NCBI GenBank assembly: GCA_003164255.1
Contig: PLST01000262.1
Span: forward strand, 1 to 7,514
Source: Acidobacteriaceae bacterium
Lineage (GTDB): Bacteria; Acidobacteriota; Terriglobia; Terriglobales; Acidobacteriaceae
DNA length: 7,514 bases
Direction of reading: 5' to 3'
Shown: positions 1 through 5,756 of the stretch, in pieces
How the letters are laid out: each line of letters starts with the position of its first letter
Position numbering within the stretch: position 1 is the stretch's first letter
The notes under the pieces: generated by a model
Database searches by the model: none
What the model was told of the DNA's origin: nothing
The model's input: the letters and a program-made list of their open reading frames with translations, nothing else
Position numbers and translations under genes: made by a program

Positions 1-507
1 GATGCGCCGGTGCTGGTGCACTTGATCGGACATTTGCAGTCGAACAAGGCGGCGCGGGCGGTGGAGATTTTTGATGCGGTGGATTCGGTGGATTCGCTGA
101 AGCTGGCGGAGCGGCTGAATGAGGCCGCGGGTCGATTGGGGAAAAAGCTGCCGGTGCTGATCGAGGTGAAGCTGAGCCCGGAGGAGACGAAGGCGGGGTT
201 GGCGCCGGAGTCTCAAGCGGCGGCTGAACTGCTGGAGCGTCTGCCGGATTTCGAGAATTTGCAGACGCGGGGGCTGATGACCATTGCGCCGTGGGGCGTG
301 CAACAGGATGTGACGCGGGCTTGCTTTCGCAGTTTGCGGGAGTGGCGAGATAAGTGGGCGGCGGAGCATGGGCGATTGAAGCTCGATGTGTTGTCGATGG
401 GGATGAGCGGGGATTTCGCGATTGCGATTGAAGAGGGCGCGACGCGGATTCGGATTGGAACGGCTCTGTTTGGAAAGCGGGCGCCGTGGACCGGCGACGA
501 GTCATGA
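1..507 (+). CDS. YggS/PLPBP family PLP-binding protein (5'-truncated)
   Basis: Non-catalytic pyridoxal-phosphate carrier of the alanine-racemase N-terminal barrel fold (YggS/PLPBP/ProSC family, COG0325), which buffers cytosolic PLP and affects amino-acid homeostasis. The reading frame is open from base 1, so the gene starts outside the window. 168 residues are visible, against about 220-235 for the family; the missing part holds the N-terminus and the PLP-binding lysine. What is seen: the hallmark HLIGHLQSNK at visible residues 7-16 (V precedes it where most homologues have W), the strand VLIEVKLSPEETKAGL at about 52-67, RGLMTIAP at 91-98, the phosphate-binding SMGMSGD at 132-138 with following AI, and GTALFG at 153-158. 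The gene ends 13 bases before the DUF167 gene, so the two are probably co-transcribed; this pairing is common in bacteria. Family assignment is secure; cellular role is from family knowledge. Confidence 0.95.
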   Translation, partial: DAPVLVHLIGHLQSNKAARAVEIFDAVDSVDSLKLAERLNEAAGRLGKKLPVLIEVKLSPEETKAGLAPESQAAAELLERLPDFENLQTRGLMTIAPWGVQQDVTRACFRSLREWRDKWAAEHGRLKLDVLSMGMSGDFAIAIEEGATRIRIGTALFGKRAPWTGDES

Positions 508-520
508 CGGGGGAAGAGTG

Positions 521-835
521 ATGTTGCGCGCGGCGGAAGGCGGAGTGACGCTGACGGTGCGCGCGCTGCCGGGCGCGAAGCGGAAGACGGCGATTCTGGG
601 CGTGTATTGCGAGGGTGAGAAAGAGCGGCTGAAGATTGCGGTGCAGGCTCCGGCGATTGAGGGGCGAGCTAACTCGGCGCTGATTGAGTTTTTGGCGGAT
701 AAGTTCGGGGTGGCGAAGAGTTATGTTGAGTTAGTAAGTGGGGAGTTATCGCGGAGTAAGGTGTTCTTGATTCGGGGAGTTGGGTTGGGGACTGCGAAGG
801 CGCTGGTCAAAACCTGGGTTTCGCAAGTGGATTGA
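521..835 (+). CDS. DUF167/YggU family small protein
   Basis: Small conserved protein of the DUF167 family (YggU, COG1872), biochemical role not established. The chosen ATG at 521 gives 104 residues, close to the usual 90-110; a G-rich Shine-Dalgarno stretch (GGGGGA, 509-514) lies six bases upstream. An in-frame GTG sits just before it at 518, and the frame stays open back to 422, but that extension overlaps the YggS gene and carries no family motif. Typical features seen: basic LPGAKR near residues 16-21, the alternating strand LKIAVQAPAIEGRAN at 37-51 containing the signature GRAN, and GELSRSK at 74-80. Lies in the same unit as the upstream YggS gene, probably translated from the same message. 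The last 18 residues after LIRG are not conserved in my recollection of the family. Confidence 0.92.
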   Translation: MLRAAEGGVTLTVRALPGAKRKTAILGVYCEGEKERLKIAVQAPAIEGRANSALIEFLADKFGVAKSYVELVSGELSRSKVFLIRGVGLGTAKALVKTWVSQVD

Positions 836-874
836 TTTTTCAAACTAAATAAATAAGAGCAACCACAAAAGCAA

Positions 875-922
875 CTGCAGATCCTTCGACTCGTCCGCCG
901 CGGCGGACTCGCTCTGGATGAC
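875..922. repeat. Palindromic intergenic element between convergent genes
   Basis: The 120-base gap between the DUF167 stop and the redoxin stop holds a 16-base perfect palindrome at 893-908 (GTCCGCCG/CGGCGGAC). It is nested in an imperfect longer inverted repeat with ATCC at 881-884 and GGAT at 916-919. The flanking wording (ATCCTTCGACT ... CTGGATGACA) resembles dispersed intergenic elements that I recall from GC-rich soil bacteria, including Acidobacteriota; this is recollection, not a search. It could fold on either strand and act as a transcription block for both converging units, but neither side has a clear U-tract, so I do not call it an intrinsic terminator. The rest of the gap, 836-874 and 923-955, is AT-rich without visible features. 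Confidence 0.55.
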
Positions 923-955
923 AATCAATTCTCTTGAAATCTGAGCTGCCCGGGT

Positions 956-1618
956 TTAGCGGTGGTGCGGGTGGATGGCTACTGCGAGGGCTTCTTCGGG
1001 CTCGGGACGGACGCGGAAGTCGGCGTGGGCCTCGGCGAAGAGGATTTTTCTGTCCTTGGCGATGACGTAGGTGGCGGGGATGGGCAAGCGCCAGCTTGGT
1101 TCGCCGTTGACGAAGGGGATGTTGACGAGGATGGACTGGTAGTAGGTGCGGTGGTACTCGGGAACGGTGTAGACAAGGCCGAATTGCTCGGCGACGAGGT
1201 TGCTGGGGTCGGCGAGGACGGGGAAGGGCAGGCCGTGCTGGCCGGCCATGAAGTCGCTCTGGCGTGCCGTTTGCGGGCCGATGGCGACCATCAGGCCTTC
1301 GTGCTCGCGGAGGGTTCCGTAGAGATCGCGCCAGGCTTCAAGCTCAGTGACGCAGTAGGGGCACCAGCGTCCGCGGAAGAATTTGACGACGAGAGGACCG
1401 AGGGCGAGGAGGTCGGCCGAGCGAACCAGGCGGCCGGCGGTGTCTTTGAGTTCGAACTCGGGGGCGATGGCGCCGACGGGGAGGATGCGGTCTTCAATGC
1501 CGGAGTCGAAGAGATCGGCGACGGCGCGCTCGCCGACGGCCAGGCGCTCCTGCTGCACCAGGTGGCGGGTGTTGGTGGTGATCTCGTCGAGTTGGTCTTG
1601 CAGGGTTGTGGTGGTCAT
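956..1618 (-). CDS. AhpC/TSA-type peroxiredoxin-like protein
   Basis: 220-residue thioredoxin-fold protein of the AhpC/TSA 'peroxiredoxin-like' group, expected to be a cytosolic thiol peroxidase or disulfide reductase; no signal peptide is seen. An N-terminal helical region (1-45) precedes the redoxin domain: GAIAPEFELKD at 49-59, KFFRGRWCPYC at 79-89 with a CxxC pair (C86, C89) rather than a lone peroxidatic cysteine, PFPVLADPSNLVAEQFGLVYTVPE at about 131-154, and the cis-proline-type PATYVIAKD around 181-189. ATG at 1618 shares four bases (ATGA) with the stop of the upstream nuclease-like gene. Only a weak Shine-Dalgarno is visible before it, so its translation may be coupled. The gene is GC-rich like the rest of the window, unlike the two genes upstream, so it is probably resident and its original promoter region may have been displaced. 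Exact substrate is unknown. Confidence 0.9.
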   Translation of the reverse strand: MTTTTLQDQLDEITTNTRHLVQQERLAVGERAVADLFDSGIEDRILPVGAIAPEFELKDTAGRLVRSADLLALGPLVVKFFRGRWCPYCVTELEAWRDLYGTLREHEGLMVAIGPQTARQSDFMAGQHGLPFPVLADPSNLVAEQFGLVYTVPEYHRTYYQSILVNIPFVNGEPSWRLPIPATYVIAKDRKILFAEAHADFRVRPEPEEALAVAIHPHHR

Positions 1619-2070
1619 AAATCCGGGCCGAAATTTGAGAATTTGTATTCCTTCTTTCCGTTTTCATCTACTTCCAGCCAAAGTCGGTGGTGAATTAGGG
1701 CCTTTTTCTTCATCAACTGAAGCTCGGATGCCGCTAACGGGCTTCTCGTGCAAACGATCAAGCCTGCGATCTTGGTAGAGAAAGAAGGATAAGCACGCCA
1801 AAAGGGTAGGGTTGCCAATATCTGGTCTCTAGCGTGGTAAATGTCCTTGCCTTTCAGTTCAACGATCACATCAATCACCTCGGGCTTCGACACGATGTAA
1901 TCGGCCTTGAGTCCGTCTTCCTTGATAAGACAGCCGTCTACACGCACCTTCTTAATCGAAACTCGTTCGGGATTGAGGAATATTGCTTTCCGTCCGTTCT
2001 CTTCGACCTTTGGTTTCGAATCACGTACAGTCTCGATGCAATCGTCTGGCGTCGGGCTAGGATTTCGCAT
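1615..2070 (-). CDS. Small protein with PD-(D/E)xK nuclease-like motif, partner of the ATPase
   Basis: 151 residues, no named family that I can assign with certainty. The core reads VDG (D45), KADY (D57), then the strand DVIVELKGKD with E71 and K73, and HARDQ with Q83. An acidic residue, 14 residues, E-x-K, and a helix with a downstream Q is the active-site order of PD-(D/E)xK nucleases. A second predicted strand, KIAGLIVCTR (100-109), and a basic helix LMKKKAL (119-125) follow. No membrane segment or signal peptide is visible. I choose ATG 2070 because AAGGA (2081-2077) lies six bases upstream; a TTG at 2076 directly abuts that site and is unlikely. The start overlaps the ATPase gene by 14 bases, implying translational coupling and matched stoichiometry. 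The stop overlaps the redoxin start. Nuclease activity is inferred from motif order; the protein could be catalytically inert or a structural partner. Confidence 0.72.
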   Translation of the reverse strand: MRNPSPTPDDCIETVRDSKPKVEENGRKAIFLNPERVSIKKVRVDGCLIKEDGLKADYIVSKPEVIDVIVELKGKDIYHARDQILATLPFWRAYPSFSTKIAGLIVCTRSPLAASELQLMKKKALIHHRLWLEVDENGKKEYKFSNFGPDL

Positions 2071-3367
2071 ATCCAATCCTTAAGAGCGCATCGAAATCTC
2101 CGCCAATTTTGTTTGAGATTGCATCGAGGTATTCGCCGTTGATGAGGCCCGTTTCCTTGTCCATGATGGATTCAAGTTGGCCGTCATGAATACTGTAGGC
2201 TTTGAAATCACCGGGCTTAACCCAATACTTCTCGGGGATTATATTGTTAACTTCCGCGCGGAGTTCGCCTTCCGCGCCAAGTCTACCTGCCTCAATTAGG
2301 TCGTTGAATGCCGACAGAAGATACGGGCTGTGGGTGGTTATTGCCCATTGAAAGTCAAGGATAGGGTCGTTGGCGAGCCACGCAAAAACTTGTACTAATG
2401 AATATTGTGTTTCGGGAAAAATATTTGCTTCGGGCTCTTCAATGTAAATGAATGGCCTGAGGACGATCGGCTTTTCCAACTGTGGCGGATCATAGTTCGC
2501 TCGTTCTCTTACGACGCTGTGCTCTCGGTAATACATCAACTGATCGAGAATATTGAATAAAGGCGTCAATTCCTGGGCGCCGCTTGATAATGCCTCGAGG
2601 GGCAGATTTCGACCGTCAGAGGCGAGAAAACGCGGGATGCCGGAGTCGATCATCACAAACCCCTGCAGAATATCGGTCATGCGTCGATTGATTTCGTCCG
2701 TGACACCACGTCCAGTGGTCATCAAGCCGACTTTCCAACGCGAGTCCCATTGAATATTTCCAGAGAATTCTCGTGTTATCGAATCAATGCCAGGATTTTG
2801 GAGTGCAGCGACCCCTTTTGAAGCATTTGTAAAAAACGACCTTCCGGCGGGAATGTACACTACTCCGTCGAGGAGGGGTCCGGAGAGAAGCTGATTCAAT
2901 GCGACCCAGATATCCTGACGACGCGCTGTAGGGCTAATGCCGCCAGGTACATATGCTCCGGAGACGGAGGGAGCGTCTTGGTGGGGTCCGATTAGCATCA
3001 GCTCATACTGTTCTCGAAAAGCATTGCTGAATTTGAAATCTGGGTCATTCGAATCGGGCCCCCAACTCATTGATACTTCATGACTCGACCATGCAAACGT
3101 AATCTTGGTGCTCTGCGATACGAGCCCGGGACCGGGTGAGAAACGGCTCCAAAAGTCTCTCGAGACTGCCTGCAAATACTCTTCCCAAGAGTCGCCGTTA
3201 AGAATTGAGGAAGTTGCAATTCCCACGAGTTCTCTCGTTAGGAAAAAGGCGAGCTTACACAGGAGGCTTTTGCCACTGGATTGGGGGCCAATGAGGACGG
3301 TGATCTTGCCGAACTCTAGCTCGGCTTCCTTGATGACCGAGAAGTTCTTGACTGTTAACTTCCGCAT
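2057..3367 (-). CDS. ABC/OLD-like AAA ATPase (AAA15/21 type), no TOPRIM
   Basis: 436-residue ATPase of the SMC/ABC-like AAA15/AAA21 group. Seen in order: the N-terminal motif LTVKNFSVIKEAELEFGKITVLIG leading to Walker A GPQSSGKS (27-34), a family-typical YIPAGRSFF (171-179), an ABC signature-like LSSGAQE (260-266), Walker B FIYIEEPEANIFPETQ (306-321) with E310/E311, and the H-loop TTHSPYLL (344-351, H346). The C-terminal 85 residues contain no recognisable TOPRIM or HNH domain, unlike OLD/GajA nucleases, so an effector would have to be supplied in trans. The overlapping small nuclease-like gene fits that role. The ATG at 3367 has a full AAGGAGG five bases upstream. The gene begins 21 bases after the ffh stop and is more AT-rich than its neighbours (hand-counted lines of 47% and 37% GC at 2341-2460 versus 67% at 4261-4320), suggesting horizontal origin. 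ATPase assignment is firm; a defence role is inference. Confidence 0.88.
   Translation of the reverse strand: MRKLTVKNFSVIKEAELEFGKITVLIGPQSSGKSLLCKLAFFLTRELVGIATSSILNGDSWEEYLQAVSRDFWSRFSPGPGLVSQSTKITFAWSSHEVSMSWGPDSNDPDFKFSNAFREQYELMLIGPHQDAPSVSGAYVPGGISPTARRQDIWVALNQLLSGPLLDGVVYIPAGRSFFTNASKGVAALQNPGIDSITREFSGNIQWDSRWKVGLMTTGRGVTDEINRRMTDILQGFVMIDSGIPRFLASDGRNLPLEALSSGAQELTPLFNILDQLMYYREHSVVRERANYDPPQLEKPIVLRPFIYIEEPEANIFPETQYSLVQVFAWLANDPILDFQWAITTHSPYLLSAFNDLIEAGRLGAEGELRAEVNNIIPEKYWVKPGDFKAYSIHDGQLESIMDKETGLINGEYLDAISNKIGGDFDALLRIGYAKS
2077..2081 (-). promoter_or_regulatory. Shine-Dalgarno site deciding the nuclease-like gene start
   Basis: AAGGA on the minus strand, located inside the 3' end of the ATPase gene, six bases before ATG 2070. 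It touches the alternative TTG 2076 with no spacing, which argues for the ATG. Confidence 0.7.
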
Positions 3368-3372
3368 CGCGT

Positions 3373-3379
3373 CCTCCTT
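3373..3379 (-). promoter_or_regulatory. Strong Shine-Dalgarno site of the ATPase gene
   Basis: AAGGAGG on the minus strand, a near-perfect anti-16S match five bases before ATG 3367. It fills part of the 21-base gap after ffh, so there is little room for a separate promoter here. The two-gene cassette is either read through from ffh or uses a promoter inside the 3' part of ffh. Confidence 0.75.
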
Positions 3380-3388
3380 GCTGGAATT

Positions 3389-4783
3389 CTATCTTCCGAA
3401 GCGTTGTTTCTGGCCCATGCCCATGCCGGCTAATCCGCCGCGCATCATGTTGCGGGCGAGACCGCCTTTGCCCATCTGCTTGAACATTTTGGCCATCTGC
3501 GCGTACTGGCGGAGGAGTTGGTTTACATCCTGAACCGATGTGCCGCTGCCTGCGGCGATGCGCTTGCGGCGTGTGCCACTGATGATCTCGTGATTGTGGC
3601 GCTCTTTGGGCGTCATGGAATTGATGATCGCCTCAAGCCGCGTGAACTGTTTTTCGTCGATGTTCTGCGAAGCCTGCTGCAAGCCTGCGAATGGTCCAAC
3701 GGAGGGAAGCATCTTCAGAATGCTCTCCATCGAGCCCATCTTTTTGATCTGCCGCAACTGGTCGCGGAAGTCTTCCAGCGTGAAGCCGTCGCCGAGCAGC
3801 GCTTTCTTGGCAAAGTCTTCTGACTTTTTGCGGTCGAGGGTGGACTCGGCTTTTTCAATCAGCGACATCATGTCGCCCATGCCGAGGATGCGGCCCACGA
3901 TCCGATCAGGATGAAACGGCTCGAAGGCATCGGGCTTTTCGCCGACGCCGAGGAACTTGATGGGCTGGCCGGTCACGTGACGGATGGAGAGCGCCGCGCC
4001 ACCGCGCGCATCGCCGTCCATCTTGGTGAGCACCACGCCGGTAAGGCCGAGGCGCTGGTGGAAGGCGAGCGAGGAGTTGACGGCGTCCTGGCCGGTCATG
4101 GCGTCTGCAATGAAGAGAATCTCGCTCGGGTTGAGCTGCTTCTTGAGGCGCGCCATCTCGTCCATCAGATCTTCATCAATGGCCAGGCGGCCGGCGGTGT
4201 CCACGATGAGCGTGTCGCAGCCCATGATCTTTGCTTCGCGCAGGGCTTCCTTGGCGAGTCGCTCCACCAGCGCCGTACCTGCGGGATCGCCCTTGAGGTC
4301 GCCTTCGTAGAGCCGGACTTCGACGGTCTTGGCGACCACCTTGAGCTGCTCACGCGCGGCGGGACGATAGACGTCAACCGAGACGAGCATGGGGCGGTGA
4401 CCGCCCTTCTTAAGCCATGCGGCGAGCTTGCCGCTGGTGGTGGTTTTACCCGAGCCCTGGAGGCCGGCCATGAGGATGACGGTGGGCGGCTGCGAGGCGA
4501 ATTTGAAGCGGGCCGTGTCTTTGCCGAGGGTGGTGATGAGCTCGTCGCGAACAATTTTGACGACCTGCTCGGAGGGGGAAAGCGCGGTGAGGACTTCGGT
4601 TCCGACGGCTTTTTCGCGGATGTGCTCGATGAGGTCGTTGACAACGCTCAGGTTGACGTCGGCTTCGAGGAGGGCGACGCGGATTTCGCGCAGGGCTTCT
4701 GCGATGTTTTCTTCAGTGAGCGTGCCCTGGCCGCGGAGGGACTTAAAGGCGCGCTGGAGTTTGTCTGTGAGGTTTTCAAACAT
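3389..4783 (-). CDS. ffh: Signal recognition particle GTPase Ffh
   Basis: Protein component of the bacterial signal recognition particle. It binds signal sequences of nascent membrane proteins, pairs with 4.5S RNA and docks on FtsY through reciprocal GTP hydrolysis. 464 residues, normal for the family. N domain about 1-90 (LREIRVALLEADVNLSVV, 31-48); G domain with GLQGSGKT (107-114), VDVYRPAAREQL (136-147), DTAGR (195-199), TKMDGDARGGAALS (253-266) and GVGEKPDAFEPF (279-290); M domain from about 325 with the RNA-binding RRKRIAAGSG (405-414) and a Met/Gly-rich tail (434-458). ATG 4783 matches the canonical MFENLTDKLQ start, although no good Shine-Dalgarno precedes it. The frame remains open to 4900, but that extension translates repeat DNA. 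In many bacteria rpsP follows ffh; here the ATPase cassette follows instead. Confidence 0.98.
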   Translation of the reverse strand: MFENLTDKLQRAFKSLRGQGTLTEENIAEALREIRVALLEADVNLSVVNDLIEHIREKAVGTEVLTALSPSEQVVKIVRDELITTLGKDTARFKFASQPPTVILMAGLQGSGKTTTSGKLAAWLKKGGHRPMLVSVDVYRPAAREQLKVVAKTVEVRLYEGDLKGDPAGTALVERLAKEALREAKIMGCDTLIVDTAGRLAIDEDLMDEMARLKKQLNPSEILFIADAMTGQDAVNSSLAFHQRLGLTGVVLTKMDGDARGGAALSIRHVTGQPIKFLGVGEKPDAFEPFHPDRIVGRILGMGDMMSLIEKAESTLDRKKSEDFAKKALLGDGFTLEDFRDQLRQIKKMGSMESILKMLPSVGPFAGLQQASQNIDEKQFTRLEAIINSMTPKERHNHEIISGTRRKRIAAGSGTSVQDVNQLLRQYAQMAKMFKQMGKGGLARNMMRGGLAGMGMGQKQRFGR

Positions 4784-4823
4784 GGTCAATACTAGTGTAT
4801 CGCGAGGGTGGAGTGGGCTGTGG

Positions 4824-4854
4824 CAGTGGACAGTGAACAGTGAACAGTGGTCAG
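4824..4854. repeat. Heptamer tandem repeat upstream of ffh
   Basis: Four head-to-tail copies of a 7-base unit, CAGTGRA, at 4824-4830, 4831-4837, 4838-4844 and 4845-4851 (last one ending in T), followed by a partial CAG. A degenerate unit may precede them at 4817-4823. The array lies 41 bases upstream of the ffh start codon. When read through on the minus strand it encodes the LFTVHC-type peptide often seen as an artefact of over-extended gene calls. Similar units occur between genes in many environmental genomes as far as I recall; function unknown. Confidence 0.8.
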
Positions 4855-4901
4855 GAAAAGCTTCAGGGTTGAGTGCATTGCTGTCCCACGGGTTCTTCAA
4901 T

Positions 4902-4930
4902 CCCTGGTCCCCAAATGCGAGGGACCAGGG
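4902..4930. repeat. Perfect 10-bp inverted repeat, repeat-like hairpin
   Basis: CCCTGGTCCC at 4902-4911 and its exact complement GGGACCAGGG at 4921-4930 enclose a nine-base spacer (4912-4920). It lies between the alpha/beta hydrolase stop (4958) and the ffh start (4783), downstream of the hydrolase on its own strand. The stem could stop or attenuate hydrolase transcription, yet no T-run follows on the minus strand, so it is not a standard intrinsic terminator. The flanks continue with loosely complementary GGGT (4890-4893) and ACCC (4933-4936), suggesting a larger REP-like element of about 4885-4940. Confidence 0.75.
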
Positions 4931-4957
4931 GCACCCGCGGTTTCTTCGACGCCCGAC

Positions 4958-5752
4958 TCAGTTGGCTGTAGTCAGGAAGGAGATGACGGGACCCCAGAAG
5001 TTTAATTCCGGTTTGCGGAAGGGGCGGTTGTGACCGACTTCGGGGACAATAACCAATTGCGCATTGGGACCGCAAAATGAGGCCAGTTTTGCGGCCATCT
5101 TTACCGGGAAAAGGCGGTCTCTTGCTCCGTGAACGATGAGGATGGGCAGAGCGCAATGGCGAAGGGATTCTTCGGCGGACCAGATGGGGGGCACAAGGGG
5201 GCTGAGGCGTGCGGGAATGCCGATGGCGTGGGTGGCATCGCGGAATGAGGTGAAGGCCGCGCAGAGAATGAGGCGCTGTGCGTTGAGTTGATTGATGACG
5301 GCGGCGGCGACGCCCGATCCGAGCGAAAAACCAAGAACGGACAAGGGCAGCGGATGCGCAAGACCTTCAAGGCAGTGGAAGGCGGCGATTGCGTCCTGCT
5401 CGAACTGGTTCCAGTCGATTTTGCCGGTGCTTTTTCCGTAGCCTGAGTAATCGAAGAGCAGAGAAGCGACACCGTTGATGGCGAGAAGCTGCTGCACGGG
5501 AAACCAGGGACGGACGGTCTCGCCGATGCCGTGGCACAGGAGCACGGCTGCGCGGGCAGGCGGCCCTACGGGCTCGACATAAATGGCGTCGAGGATGCTG
5601 GCGCCACTGGGGATGGAGTGGCGCGAAGCGGAAACCACGGTGGATGTGGGCGGCCAGACGGGACCTGACCAGCCCATGAGGCGATCCCTCACAATGAGGG
5701 CGCGGCTGATGCCGGTGAGCGCAATGGTGAACGAGGGGCGGTGAGACCACAT
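4958..5752 (-). CDS. Alpha/beta hydrolase, serine esterase-like
   Basis: 264 residues of the alpha/beta hydrolase superfamily. The catalytic triad is visible: nucleophile S143 in GFSLGSG (141-147), D212 in HGARDRLFP (208-216), and H241 in VGHNRPF (239-245). The oxyanion-hole motif is CHGIGE (73-78), and LLFDYSGYGKSTG (98-110) is typical of the fold. This resembles small 'dienelactone hydrolase or prolyl-oligopeptidase-like' serine hydrolases; the substrate cannot be told from sequence. The first 40-50 residues are an extension before the fold and show no convincing signal peptide. ATG 5752 starts four bases after the stop of the zinc-ribbon gene, suggesting co-translation. ATG 5677 (residue 26) is a possible alternative start, since neither has an ideal ribosome site. 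Confidence 0.88.
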   Translation of the reverse strand: MWSHRPSFTIALTGISRALIVRDRLMGWSGPVWPPTSTVVSASRHSIPSGASILDAIYVEPVGPPARAAVLLCHGIGETVRPWFPVQQLLAINGVASLLFDYSGYGKSTGKIDWNQFEQDAIAAFHCLEGLAHPLPLSVLGFSLGSGVAAAVINQLNAQRLILCAAFTSFRDATHAIGIPARLSPLVPPIWSAEESLRHCALPILIVHGARDRLFPVKMAAKLASFCGPNAQLVIVPEVGHNRPFRKPELNFWGPVISFLTTAN

Positions 5753-5756
5753 GAGG

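Noticed and set aside
422..520. Upstream start for the DUF167 gene
   Set aside because: The extension lies inside the YggS gene, has no family similarity, and a Shine-Dalgarno site fits ATG 521.
962..1693. 243-residue plus-strand frame opposite the redoxin
   Set aside because: Low-complexity Gly/Asp/Glu/Val composition is typical of the antisense of a GC-rich gene; no domain, and the opposite strand has a clear redoxin.
3911..4795. 294-residue plus-strand frame opposite ffh
   Set aside because: Antisense shadow of the ffh N and G domains, which are unmistakable on the minus strand.
4784..4830. Promoter immediately upstream of ffh
   Set aside because: A TACACT/TAGTAT-like hexamer is present, but no credible -35 box is spaced to it, so the call would be guesswork.
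4824..4854. CRISPR array
   Set aside because: The repeat units are seven bases with no spacers; this is a simple tandem repeat.
4784..4900. N-terminal extension of ffh by 39 residues
   Set aside because: It translates the heptamer array (LFTVHC-like peptide) and hairpin DNA; the canonical Ffh N-terminus begins at 4783.
4902..4930. Rho-independent terminator of the alpha/beta hydrolase gene
   Set aside because: The stem is strong, but no T-run follows on the minus strand.
4863..5156. 97-residue minus-strand frame across the hydrolase 3' end and gap
   Set aside because: It lies in another frame of the hydrolase and runs into repeat DNA; basic/proline-rich without motif.
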